In this document: one piece after another, positions 46,801-61,478 of the stretch
Numbering within the stretch: the stretch's first letter is position 1
How the letters are laid out: each line of letters opens with the position of its first letter
Assembly: GCA_029948255.1 (NCBI GenBank)
Contig: JALIZF010001876.1
Span: 248,001-312,000 of the forward strand
Source of the DNA: Telmatactis stephensoni
Lineage: Eukaryota > Cnidaria > Anthozoa > Actiniaria > Isophelliidae
Reading direction: 5' to 3'
Length of the DNA stretch: 64,000 bases
Made by a program: the position numbers and the translations under genes
Notes under the pieces: model-generated
Told to the model about the DNA's origin: nothing
Database searches by the model: none
Seen by the model: the letters and a program-made list of their open reading frames with translations, nothing else

Positions 46801-48686
46801 AAGAGTTGTGTGCATCAATACCTCAACATTGCTAATCTTTCTAAGTTTATGAATAACAGAACTCCATTTAGATTCCTTGTTCTTTTATTTCCAGAGCTGA
46901 CAACTGGTAGCAATGTACTTGTTGATGGGAAATTACAGAGATCTGTGAAGTGTAATGAGTCACTGTGGTCGTTAGAGCCTGGAAAGTGCATCCAGATAAA
47001 CCTTGAAAAAACAGAGGAGAGATTCTGGACTGCCGTGTGTGAAGGAGACCCTGAAATTGACAAAACAAAAGTTGACTCAACTCGAAATATTGAAGATTTT
47101 GATGAACAGACTCAAACAGACTTTCAACAAGTTATGTATGATCACCGGCAAAAGATCATGGGACAACCTACCAGCAAAGAGCAGGTAAATCAGTTTGCAA
47201 ATCCAAGCAAATTTTACACTCATTGTCATTAAATACATATCTCTAATAGGTAAATCAGATGTTTTCCATTTATCCAACATCCAAGATAGTCAGAGCAGAT
47301 ATGTCATGACTACAAAGAACACATCTAAAAATGGATAAAGGATAATGCAGGGGTGGATCCAGGGGGAGGAGTGGTGAGGCTGGATTGGGTGGCTAGCCAC
47401 CCCATTTTGCCATAAACTACTCTCTTAGCACTATGTATAAAGTCACAGAAGGAGGAAGCCATCAACAACAATTGTAACCAGGATGTTTCTATCATTTGTA
47501 TCTCTTAGAAACCTTTCATTTTGCAGCTGTTAGAAAATGTGAAAGTTGATTATTTGCACCTCCCATACCTCCTGAGTCAACTTTTTGTTGAAAAAAGTTC
47601 ATTTGAAAGAGTTTACATTTTTTCTTTAATTTTTATAACTGGGGAAATATTTAGCCTCAATAATTTCCAGACACTAACTAGCTGAAGTTGACCTGGGGTC
47701 AACCTAATTATTTATTTTTTGGCAGAATGCTTCCTAAACTGATGCTAGTATCAAATATCCTGTTGGAATGTCCTACGTTGCTATGAAATAAATAGATTTA
47801 GATTCATTTATTTTGTAGCTTTTTCAGCTTGAGAATCTGTGTTTTCACAATTCCAGTAAATCTAACAGAAGGGATAAGGCAGACAGTTCAGTGATCCAGC
47901 TGTGATCGAGAGGTCTGGGTGGGGACTTTAACCAGATCCCTCTACAGCTGGAATTTGAGCCTAGAAGATAGTATGGTCATAAATGTTTCATGGTGCTCAA
48001 AATTGCTAAAAAAAGATACATTTTTGAACAAATTAATTGTACACCAAAGTGTTCTTTAATCATGAGACTACTGTCATTAAGATATTTCAGGTTGTGTACA
48101 CTTTGAAGTCAGCAGTCACAGTCCACTTACTCTACCTTTGGGCTACCTGTGCTGAAACTTATTTTTCTTTTCCTGAGACCAATATAACAAACCTTTACTA
48201 AACCAAAGACCTTTTTAATGAATTATTTTGTAATAAACAAAGATATGACAAGTTGTACTTTTTTTTTACTTAAATGATACTTCGACTGAACTCCATCAGT
48301 CATCGTCAGAATTAAATGAATTCAATTCTGAATTCAATTCTGATGATGACTGAGGAATTCAGTTGAAATATCTCCGAGTTAAGTAACAAAAAAAAGTTAG
48401 TACAACTTCTCATATTTTAGTTTATTCTAAAGTTGTATGCCCATAAGAACGCAATGAATTATTTAATCTTTTTTACTGCTAAATACCAGTAACATTGAAA
48501 TGATCTTATATATTATGTAAGAGGTTAAAATTATTTTGACAAATAAAATCTGGTAAAAATTGGTTTTACAAATAAATTGTTTTGTTTCAGAAAACACATG
48601 ATTTGCTGAAACAAGCCTGGAACGCCAAGGGTTCACCATTTGCTGGAACACCATTTGATCCTTCCAAAGTGAACATTTCTGGCTAG
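43808..48686 (+). CDS. NUDCD3: NudC domain-containing protein 3, with an apparent 1-bp frameshift
   Basis: Six exons: 43808-43990, 44115-44263, 45140-45387, 45822-46033, 46895-47184, 48591-48686. The N-terminus (LGILQNYGQIEPFLDAVFCF, then TDFY and MGFPAGLA) matches the NUDCD3 N-terminal domain. The CS domain runs from YTWSQTIKDIDLKIPVP to SLWSLEPGKC, followed by FDPSKVNISG at the end. NUDCD3 is an HSP90 co-chaperone that stabilises dynein intermediate chain complexes. Exon 2 begins IFRKYQKLVLGQSKE in frame with exon 1, but one base appears to be missing in an A-rich run near 44155-44162: downstream sequence is open only in the +1 frame. Alternative acceptors do not repair it. Exon 3 has three tandem 30-bp repeats (ERTEEAPMAP). 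The shared promoter with TVP23 is 268 bp. Confidence 0.88.
46072..46180. repeat. foldback in NUDCD3 intron 4
   Basis: GTATGCTTCTT and TTTTTGCTTGG are inverted downstream as CCAAGCAAAA and AAGAAGCATAC. Another foldback lies in intron 5 at about 48284-48400 (CAGTCATCGTCAGAATT paired with AATTCTGATGATGACTG). Both are probably short MITE remnants. Confidence 0.5.
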
Positions 48687-48913
48687 ACTTCTAGACTAGT
48701 TGCTGTGCTGTGCTATGCTCTCCACATTGTGCTTGTTCTGCTATGCACATGATGCTTGACGACAGACGATTTAGTGTCTTGATTCCCTGTGATTGCCCAT
48801 AGCTTCAGTTTCGCTTTATAGCATGGTACTTCTTGAGAGTGACAGTTATTTTACAGAAAAAAAGTTTATAAAATGAATATAGTATTATTATGAAGTATTA
48901 AAATCATACTGTG

Positions 48914-49669
48914 TCAAAATTTCTCTACTTCTTGTGAAACTTCTTTATGAATCAAATCCAGTAAACATTGCCTTGTGGAATGAGCAGTGTTCTTAACATA
49001 GATATGTCGCACATCTGTGAACCCTATAAGACCAAATATAACCTTCAAGTAAGGGACCTGAAAGTCCAGTTTTGCCATGTCCTTCTTAGTATAGTCTCCA
49101 CCTGATGAAGTAACCAATAATAGAGGTCGTCCAGTCACAAGACCCTTGGGACCCCGATCTGTCTCTTGAAATGTCAATCCTGGCTGAACAATACAGTCAA
49201 TGTATTGTTTAAGAACATATGGGATACTGAAGTTCCACATTGGGCTTGAGATAACTAACTTATCAGCAGAAAAGAGTGTTTTGATCATATTTTCAACTGA
49301 AGTCATATTGTCTCTATCTCCTGGGATTTGTTGGCCAGTCACCATTCTCATTTTGCTGCTAACATGCGATAAATTATATTGAAGTAATTCTTTATCCCAT
49401 AAGTTAATCTCTCGGATTTTATGCCTTGGGTGAATTTCTTTGTATGTTTTGAAAAACGCTTTTGAAGCGATGCCAGTCCAAGATCTTTCATCAGAACCAG
49501 AACAGTTTAGATGAAGAACTTGTACTGTATGCTCTTCTTTTTTTACATTACCGCTCGGTTTGACTTCTCCTTGAAATGCTGAAGTATAAGAACAACTCCT
49601 TGATCTTGAAAGATTGCCTTTTACGATAAATTTAAGAAAACGCCGGTTCACGTGTGAACATGAAGCCAT
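48914..49669 (-). CDS. intronless AzoR-type FMN-dependent NAD(P)H oxidoreductase
   Basis: A 251-aa single-exon frame starting at ATG 49669. The flavodoxin-like fold starts at VQVLHLNCSGSDERSW, where bacterial azoreductases have the phosphate-binding SPRGxxS-type loop. The family block SPMWNFSIPYVLKQYID, then GLTF, is clear, as is GPKGLVTGRPLLLVTSSGG and the end region PYLKVIFGLIGFTDVRHIYV. Such enzymes reduce quinones or azo compounds using FMN and NAD(P)H. The first about 45 residues (MASCSHVNRRFLKFIVKG) are basic, Ser-rich and lack acids, like a mitochondrial targeting peptide absent from bacterial enzymes. Lack of introns and the mainly bacterial family suggest ancient bacterial acquisition or a retrocopy; neither is proven. 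It is head-to-head with NDUFAB1 (333 bp apart) and convergent with NUDCD3. Confidence 0.85.
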   Translation of the reverse strand: MASCSHVNRRFLKFIVKGNLSRSRSCSYTSAFQGEVKPSGNVKKEEHTVQVLHLNCSGSDERSWTGIASKAFFKTYKEIHPRHKIREINLWDKELLQYNLSHVSSKMRMVTGQQIPGDRDNMTSVENMIKTLFSADKLVISSPMWNFSIPYVLKQYIDCIVQPGLTFQETDRGPKGLVTGRPLLLVTSSGGDYTKKDMAKLDFQVPYLKVIFGLIGFTDVRHIYVKNTAHSTRQCLLDLIHKEVSQEVEKF

Positions 49670-49914
49670 TTTGTGAAAAGTTACACAAGATTACAAAGAA
49701 TATACTCTCTAGGGGTGGGTACGGAATTGTGGTTCCAAAACAGGGAACCCAATTTGCGCTATAAAATTCTTAAAATAAAAGGCACTTTTATCTTTTGCAA
49801 TAGATACAACCAAAGAACATTAATAAGAAAGTTGTGAGCTTATTTTTTTCCGTTCTTTATTTCATTGACATTTATTTGTAAAATGAAATTCTTCTAAAAT
49901 ATCATTGAACGTAC

Positions 49915-49960
49915 TTTTTGATTGGTTACTTTTTTGTCCAATCAAAATAATCCTTATAAA
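49915..49960. promoter_or_regulatory. paired CCAAT boxes in the oxidoreductase/NDUFAB1 promoter
   Basis: TGATTGGTTACTTTTTTGTC is followed by CAATCAAAA, giving one CCAAT box on each strand about 17 bp apart. A TATA-like TATAAATATA lies near 49956. This fits an NF-Y-driven NDUFAB1 promoter; the role is inferred. Confidence 0.45.
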
Positions 49961-50002
49961 TATACTCCCGTCGTCCCTTGCAGTTCAGCTGGACTTTCCA
50001 AA

Positions 50003-51773
<1,771 letters not shown>

Positions 51774-54191
51774 GAAGACATTCTCAATGGTAAAATTTTG
51801 TATTTGGCTGTTCGTATTTATCAAGCATTTTTTTCTTCGATTTGTTTTTCCTAATTTTTACATTTTTTCCAGGTTGATTTATTGTATACTTTCTGGGTGA
51901 ATAAAATGTTAAAAACTCAGTTACAAAGAAGTTGCAGCTACTACTGTTGATTTTAACATGATATTGTGTATTTTCCATTGGCAATGTAATGTGCTTGTGT
52001 AATAAAGCTGGATTAAAAACTACGTTTATGCTACTTGTGTGTTTTATGGTTTGATGGGATAAGATTTGAAAGCCAAAATATGACACACACTGAGGTCATG
52101 TTCAAAGGACATGATAGGACTCCCTGGGACAATATTGCCCTACAAAAAATATCAATGCCAACAAAGGTCTATAGTCAAGAAGCAAGTGCTCCCATGGGAA
52201 ATTAGTGAAGAAAGCAAGCCACTAGGCTAGCCATGTTCAGGGGACCTTAAATATCAAGAAAAGTGATGTTACCAAGGTGGCAAGGACTTTAGAGTGAAAT
52301 TTTTCTTTAAAGTGCCTATGAAATGAAAAATTTGGAAATCTTATTTGGAGTAGCCTTGCAATAAAGATTGCCATTTATAACTGTTCCATATCTCACTTTG
52401 TTCTTGAGATATCAAGATTTGTTTTATATGTAAATTGAACTGCTTGATAATGACTTGTTCAAGGTTATATACCAATTTCAAATAAGGTTGTCCTTTGATT
52501 TGTTGCATACTGCATATTGTTTGCATAAAATGTATTGTGAAATATATATAATTTTTATGATTTTTCATGACTAAAATATACAAAATACAAACTGTTTACT
52601 TTGTTCTAACCTGAAACTAGGCTATAGAGAGACATGTAGTTATATTGCCTTGTTTGCCAATTACACTTTGTTCATGATTAATATGCACTATGCAATATTC
52701 AGTGTGCAGCAAAACCAAGAACAACCTTTTTTGAAATAGGTATACCTTTGCAATAAGTCATTTTGCATGTAAGAGGTCTTTAGCAAGTCTAGATGTCTCA
52801 AAAATGAAGTGATATGGAAGAGATTTAAATGCCAATCTTTGTGGCAATGATGATTTCAATTAAGATAATTTATTTCTAGCTGAATTTTTCATTTATAGGA
52901 ACTTGAACCTTGTATATCTTGAAACCTCACGTTGTACATACCTGATTGAACCTACTATGCTATTCAATCAGTTTATCCCTTGTGATTGCTGACTAGTCTA
53001 TAGTTGCTGTCAATCAGCTGTTAAGTCTATGAATCTCATCTGCATTTGACTGAGCGGCAAAAGTGCTCTACATGAGCTTTTAACCAGAAAATTCTTTTGA
53101 AAACTTGTAATTGAGCTGGTAAAAATTCTGCACAACTAGGACAGGACAACTATAGATAGCAGCTATTTGGTGCTATTTAGTTGCCAAGTTGTTTCATGGC
53201 TTTAGTATTAGTGCTCTAGTATGCATTGAAACAAAGGCTTTGAATAATGCAGTGCTCACTTAGCTGTATCTTGCAAAATGACTAGACTGTACAGCCTGGT
53301 TGTTGAAGCGTTGGTAAATATGCATAAATTATGCAAAAATGTGTCCATGTAATGTTTTCGTTGTTCCCACTACTCAGTAAATAGAATTTCCTGATATTGC
53401 ATGGTTAGAAAATGTCCAGAGGGGAGGGCAATTCAGATAGTAAATGGATGGGGATGCTCGTCGCACCATTTAGGGGTCAAAATCTGCAATCTGGTACCTT
53501 TAAGGGCATCTCAGACTTAAGTGGACTACCAGAGACATAGCTGGTACTTTTTGTGGTAAATAAACGACTTAAAATAAGCATGAAAGGGACGATTTCGATG
53601 ATCTGAATTGAATCTTCAAAGCACATCAATAACAAAGTTTTAGAGCAATTCCTATCAATATCAACAAGTGAAGCCACATGGAATACCACATGCAAGGGTT
53701 GTTGAGGCATGGAACGGAATCAAAACTAGTATTTCCCCATGGTGCAAAAATGGAAAAAACTATTGTTCATCCTGGCACACATCAGAAGAACCAACACATG
53801 GAAATAAACCCTTTTTTCAGTTAAATTTGTTCATAATTTGTGCATCGGTGTAAAGAACATACCCGAGCATCTTGTCTACTTAGTTCTGTATCAACTGTCA
53901 AAGAGCAACACTCTGAAGTGACTCTGATTTGCCTCTGAATAACTACCATCATTCCTCATTTCCATGATTAAGGATTTTTTATCATATTTTCCTAATATCT
54001 TCCTGTGACGTGGCTCAGAATGACCAATGGATGGTCACTTCTCCCATTTATCATTTCCCTGGCCAATAATTAAAAACTAACTTTTGCAACAATTTATTAC
54101 TATATTAAAATCCATAAAGAAAACCAAACCACAACAAAACAGATATTGAAGTTTATTGTTTAATTTCCACATGGTTGGTCAATTGAGATGT
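51774..54191. other. intergenic stretch between NDUFAB1 and RPL10
   Basis: The left 250 bp are NDUFAB1 3' UTR. I see no further exon with support. It is AT-rich unique-looking sequence without clear repeats. Confidence 0.45.
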
Positions 54192-56501
<2,310 letters not shown>

Positions 56502-56509
56502 GATTGCCT

Positions 56510-57085
56510 ACAAATAAAAAAAATACTCAATTTAGCATTTTACAATAAAGAACTAAAATCTGAGATTAATTACATACTATGGGAAATTAAATCCATGCTG
56601 CCATTTTGTTTTTAGGTCTACCAAAAAATCAATGTAAGTTCCACGATCTATATTTATATGAGCGATTTTGCCCTCACAATAAATCATAATAGATGCCGAA
56701 GTTAGAAAAGAAATTATAAAATCTAAAATCCGTTCTACGACATAAAAGCCTTTCAAGACGATAGTACGATATTTCGAAGGAGCTAAAACACCATTTATTT
56801 CACAGAATCAAACAAAATGATAACATACAGATCAAGTCTGATGTTGAAACTTTCTGGCAATTTATATAAGGCGTTCAAAATAAAATACTTAAGCTACGAT
56901 TAACGTGGATTTTAACTTGGACCTTCTTCTCCGCCATTACTCACCAAAAGCCACAGGGAAAGGGAAGAACTTTGCCAAGGTCCCGGATATGAGTTCTCAT
57001 TGTGCTTCCGCTGGTAGACATTTTCAATTCGCAGGCTCAGCTGCTGATCAGCTCACAAAATTTCTGGTGTTCCAGAAAATCAAGT
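56510..57085. other. region upstream of RPL10, no further gene supported
   Basis: It should hold the RPL10 promoter and first non-coding exon. A 60-codon plus-strand frame at 56905 has no support from splice sites or similarity. Confidence 0.35.
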
Positions 57086-57588
57086 AGTCCAGTCCCAGAC
57101 TCTCTTTTGCCGCTCCAGGACTCGCGGAGAAAGAGAGTCCAGTATAACTTGCATGCGCATGTGCTAAATGAGCCAATCAATTGATTAATTAGTATTTTGC
57201 GAGCTTGCAATATGCAAATGTCAGTGTTTGGTAGCAGTGGTAGTGATGCGTATCGAAAAATTCACAAATACGTCTTTCACAACTGTCCATCCGTAAATGG
57301 CCTGTAACTGCTCAAACTTTGGTAAAAGATTATAGTTGGTTTTTCCAAGTGCATAGCTCACTGAATCAACAAATGGCTTTCCGAAATGAGACTGATATCG
57401 TGTATACAAAACACTTTCTTCTTCAGCCATCTTGAATCATTAGATGACTTTAGGATTTGTAACCACGCGATCACCACATGAATGTGGTGATCGCGTGGTC
57501 ACTAAGCTGACATGCGCATGCAAGTTATACTGGACTCTCTTTCTCCGCGAGTCCTGGAGCGTCAAGAAAGAGAGTCTGGGACTGGACT
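57086..57588. mobile_element. 503-bp transposon-like element carrying a gene fragment
   Basis: Inverted ends of about 77 bp start AGTCCAGTCCCAGACTCTCT and continue through CGCTCCAGGACTCGCGGAGA to TTGCATGCGCATGT, nearly identical on both sides. AGAAAATCAAGT is duplicated exactly outside both ends (57074-57085, 57589-57600), a 12-bp target duplication if the borders are right. The interior holds a 69-codon minus-strand fragment. Long arms and cargo resemble gene-capturing MULE-type elements, but the target size is unusual for MULEs. Confidence 0.8.
57221..57430 (-). pseudogene. captured N-terminal fragment, possibly of a RecQ-like helicase
   Basis: The 69-codon frame reads MAEEESVLYTRYQSHFGKPF and later PKFEQLQAIYGWTVVKDVFV. 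The pattern Gln-Ala-Ile followed by KDVFV recalls the stretch just before Walker A in RecQ-like helicases (QxxAI...KDVFV...GxGKS). No Walker A follows: the frame runs into unrelated residues and stops. It lies wholly inside the 503-bp element, so it is best seen as captured cargo. The helicase link is a weak inference. Confidence 0.35.
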
Positions 57589-57733
57589 AGAAAATCAAGT
57601 TGATTGAGTGACAGTATAAACAGGAAGATATCGGTGTTTGTATTAAGTTATTTCTTTCTAAAGAAACAGGGTCAATTTGTTTGGATTCGATCTTCAGTGG
57701 CTGTGTGTGGCTCTTTCAAAACCCGGGCTCAAA

Positions 57734-58711
57734 ATGGCAGCCATTTTAGCACGTGTGAGATTGCTTGGACATTCCTACAGTTCACTGAAAGGGGTATCGC
57801 CCGTGACGGTCTTAGCACTTAGGTACTACCGTGGTAGCAACAGAGATACAAGGAGAAGAGATCGAAATGAGAGGGCAAGGCAAAGAAAAAGAGAAGGAAG
57901 AATGCCACTGAGTTTTGACCAAAGAGAATTCATCAGAATCAACTATGACACAGAGCTGTTTGCTTTCAAGAACAGATTGTCACTTGGCAGTATGGATGAC
58001 AGTGTTCTTAAAACTGCACTTACACATGAGTCATATGAAGAATGTGACAATGAAAATAACTCCAAGTTGGCTACAATTGGTTGCAATTTGGTAACCCAGT
58101 TGATCACAGAGTTTCTGTTTTTCAAATATCCCTCTTTTCCAGCTGAGGGAATCAAATTTCTTCTAGAACATTTAACATCTAGAAGTGTTGTAGTAAAAGT
58201 GGCTGAACTGATTGCACTTCCTGAACTGATTAGATCAGAGTATGACCTGAATACACTGGAACAAGAGAAGCATCTAAGCTACACAAGAGAGGATATAATT
58301 TCTGATGCATTTTATGCATTAATTGGTGCCATCTACAAAGATAAAGGTTCTGAAGAAGCAAATTCATTTGTGATGGACTTTCTTTTACCTCAACTATATC
58401 AAGAAGAGCTCACCAAGCTTTTAAAATTCAAAGATCCTGAAGTCATTTTGCATGATATTCTATTATCAGAGGGAAAACAAAAGCCTGTTACAAAAATAAT
58501 AAGAGAGAGTGGAAAGAAGACAAACTTGCCAATCTTTGTAGTTGGTGTATTTTCTGGTGATGTGATGCTTGGTGAAGCTGCAAGTTACAATCTTACCAAA
58601 GCTAAACACGAGGCAATTTTATCAGCTTTAATGAACATCATTCAGCGTGATACCAAGCATGAAGTATCATTACCGTCAAGCAAAATAAACATGAAGTTAC
58701 AGAGTCAATGA
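57734..58711 (+). CDS. MRPL44: mitochondrial large ribosomal subunit protein mL44
   Basis: Single-exon frame of 325 aa. The ATG at 57734 (CAAAATGGCAGCC) is chosen because the frame's 5' extension begins at TTG. The N-terminus MAAILARVRLLGHSYS with following Arg-rich stretch fits mitochondrial import. An RNase III-like domain spans about residues 70-240 (TALTHESYEE, then DIISDAFYALIGAIYKDKG). The signature helix is degenerate: NSKLATIGCNLV replaces the usual catalytic ERLEFLGD-type motif, as expected for a non-catalytic ribosomal homologue. A dsRNA-binding domain follows near the C-terminus (KHEAILSALMNI). AATAAA at 58894. The lack of introns in the coding region is unusual for this block but no lesions are seen. 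Convergent with TEX47. Confidence 0.8.
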   Translation: MAAILARVRLLGHSYSSLKGVSPVTVLALRYYRGSNRDTRRRDRNERARQRKREGRMPLSFDQREFIRINYDTELFAFKNRLSLGSMDDSVLKTALTHESYEECDNENNSKLATIGCNLVTQLITEFLFFKYPSFPAEGIKFLLEHLTSRSVVVKVAELIALPELIRSEYDLNTLEQEKHLSYTREDIISDAFYALIGAIYKDKGSEEANSFVMDFLLPQLYQEELTKLLKFKDPEVILHDILLSEGKQKPVTKIIRESGKKTNLPIFVVGVFSGDVMLGEAASYNLTKAKHEAILSALMNIIQRDTKHEVSLPSSKINMKLQSQ

Positions 58712-59169
58712 TTTTATCTCAAAATGGAAAAGTTTGTTAGTGATATGGAATGTTTGATTTTGAATTTGTAACAGTGTAGCAATTTTAGGCTTATGGCTGT
58801 TAAATACACCAAAGATTGCTGTATAGGTATAAATATTTTGCCTTTTTCTCTCTAAGTTTCTTTTCTTGTTTTGACATTGTTGTAATTTTCATAAATAAAA
58901 TAGAAAGTGAATAGAAACTCCAAATACATTATGCATTATTTTGAGATCTAGTCATTTTTCTCTCGCTGTGATTCATTGCAGAAGTCACTACCAATGTTGC
59001 TAAATTTTTACAGGAGTTTTATTTTGCAGATTAGATTTTTTCATGAACTGTGCTGCAGATGCCCCTTCCCTAGTTGGTACAAAGGAGAAAAGCAAAGATA
59101 TTTGTGAAGTTATTTTACTTTGAATAAAATTGTACAACTATTTACAGATAACAAGCTTATAGTTTATAA

Positions 59170-61355
59170 CTAGTTTAAAGGAAATAGCTTTGCCTGCAAT
59201 GGCCAAACCAGCTCTAGGAAAAAAATAATAATAATGAATATTAGTGGTGATTAATGGAGTGCATATTGTGCAATCTATTTAGATGATAGAGTGACCACAC
59301 TTAACCCGTGAAATTGTACTAGCTAAATAATACAAAATAGCACTATTAAACATGGAAAACAAAGGACTGTACTATTTAGTACTAATTAGATTTTGTACTT
59401 TTTCATGGGTTAAGTGCGATCACTCTACCTAAAATCTTTAATGTGCCAAATAGTAACTATTTCATGGGTATAATGCCTGCACTCTGTATTCTTACCACTT
59501 TCTAAGATTATATTCAGAGGTGTTGTGTATCTCTTTAGGTACTGTGAAGGAGTGCTGAGATCTTTTGAATTGATCAAGTATTCAAGTAAATCTAAAAGAA
59601 ATAATCATATCAAATTCAGTAAATGTTTGAAGGCTGTGTTCAAATTTTGAGTTATGAATCACATCAAATTGTTGAAATTTTACTGGTTGCCCTGTTTTGG
59701 CTTCTTTCATTTACATGGACAAGGTAAAACTTACCTTGTCGTACCAGAAGTTCTGGACATTTTTCAGGTAGTTGGTCCATTGTTTTGCTGAGGCTTAACT
59801 GAAACAATGAATAGACAAGTGAAAGAATTAGTAGAGGAATTTGTGAACAAGTAAGGGAAGAGAGAGGAAGAATGGAAGGAAAAGGAGAAGGGAGGGAGGA
59901 AGGAAAATACCTAAAGTAAGAAGGATGCAAAAAATAAATAAAAGAAAATCAGACATCTTTTACCTTTGGAAGTTTTGCAAGATATTCTCCTAGCTTTAAT
60001 AACAAGTTAAGAGCTTCCATTACCTATTGAAAGAAAGCACATTGCATATAAATCAGGAATTAAGTGTGATATATAAAGGACAATTTAACTCACTGCAACA
60101 TTGATTGGTTCATTTGTAGTGTACTCCTGCATTCTTGCAGCTGATTGGTTAATGCTTCTGAAACTCCACTGAGTAAACAGTCTGTTTGGTAGCTATATCA
60201 GCAGTTAAGGTTCACAATGGATTATAAATTGAATACTTTATATTGTGCAAATTGTTCTAGTTTCTAACAAAAGCTGAACAAAAAAGGATACATCTCCAGT
60301 ATAAACAAGTATCTTTGAGTTGAACACTGTACCACTGTAAAAGAAAATTCAAAGGTTCAAAGGTTTTTATTTACCACGTATTGAAAATTGATTGAAATAT
60401 GATATATATATAATAATAAATGGAGGGAGTAAGAGTTACAACCCAAAGGGTTAAGACAAAACACTCTTACACCTAGGTATACTTATAAAAACACGTAAGG
60501 AATAGTAGAGAGGGAAAATGGGATACAAATTTAATTGATTTCCAGTTTCCCATCAATGTGTAAATTTGCATTTCATAGGGGAGATTACTCAGGCAAAAGG
60601 GTGACGAGGTGTTGCAACACCTTTTGAGTTTTTGAACTCTCAAAATTTGACTTGTTTTATATAGTACCTTATGCTTTGTTCTTCTTCTTCTAAATCTTGG
60701 ATTACTTCTTTTAATACATTGGCTGAGGACTGGAAAGTTAAAAAGATGACTGATGTAAAAATAAGTGGATAAAATAGAGAGGAGCTGGAGTTGGTCAGTT
60801 TGCACTGGTTTTTTGTTGTTGTTGTTGCTGTTGTTGTTTTTGTTTGTTTGAAATGATTCATATATTATTTATATTACATTAAAATTAGTACTCACTTCAA
60901 GTACGTGTACAATATGTTGTGGGTAAATGAGTAACAGCCCAGACACTGCCTCTTCATGTACAAAACTTTGTGCATTTTTGAACAGTCTCTCATAATGTGC
61001 TAGAATGCCAATAATGTTGCAGTTAGTAAAAAGCTCACAATATCAACAGACATAAAGATAAAGAATCCTTACCTCCTATATCTCTCCTGTCTGCAACTTC
61101 AGGACGAATCTTAGAAATATAGACTAAACGATGAACAAGTTGTTTCTGGAGGAAAGTCAAAACAAAACAAAAATATGACTTTTAAGTCAAAATTTTCCAC
61201 GTTTGAAACTTTCAATAAGGGCTATACTATAAAAGAGATCAATGAATAAGTAAGTAGTCTACCTTATTTTGAGCTCTATTTTTCTCTAGGATCAAATCAA
61301 AAAGTGATAATCGTCCGCTATCATAAACACTTTCTTCTCCTGGAGTGGCAGCCAT
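59170..61355 (-). CDS. TEX47: TEX47-like protein with BLUF-like domain
   Basis: Ten exons: 61355-61263, 61145-61073, 60999-60896, 60729-60668, 60334-60292, 60192-60094, 60023-59964, 59798-59735, 59591-59496, 59213-59170; every junction keeps phase, giving 245 aa (human about 253). Matching stretches include KQLVHRLVYISKIRPEVADR, HYERLFKNAQSFVHEEAVSG, LLLIYPQHIVHVLESSANVL, RLFTQWSF and ELVWPLQAKLFPLN. The protein has a BLUF-like alpha/beta fold, but flavin binding is not established and its function is unknown; in mammals it is testis-expressed. It is head-to-head with CLUAP1 across 123 bp containing an X-box, which suggests co-regulation in ciliated or flagellated cells. Confidence 0.85.
59287..59427. 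mobile_element. foldback element in TEX47 intron 9
   Basis: TAGAGTGACCACACTTAACC, then CGTGAAATTGTAC, pairs with its inverse at the right end (GTACTTTTTCATGGGTTAAG and onward) with a few mismatches. Flanking bases do not show an obvious target duplication beyond TA. Confidence 0.6.
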
Positions 61356-61369
61356 TTTGGAACACTTTG

Positions 61370-61383
61370 GTTTCTATGGCAAC
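61370..61383. promoter_or_regulatory. RFX X-box in the TEX47/CLUAP1 promoter
   Basis: GTTTCTATGGCAAC fits the X-box consensus RYYNYY-N(1-3)-RRNRAC at every position with a 2-nt spacer. It lies 15 bp before the TEX47 ATG and about 96 bp before the CLUAP1 ATG, the usual distance for ciliary genes. RFX factors drive intraflagellar transport genes in animals. Confidence 0.8.
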
Positions 61384-61478
61384 CTTCCACAACAATATGA
61401 CAGCGGATTCCAGTTGGATCATGCGCAATGATGACTTTCACGAATATTCTCAAGTGAAAAAGAAAACAAATTTTCAAA

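Noticed and set aside
57677..57733. A longer N-terminus for MRPL44
   Set aside because: The upstream extension begins with TTG. The first ATG, at 57734, has good context and starts a mitochondrial-type leader.
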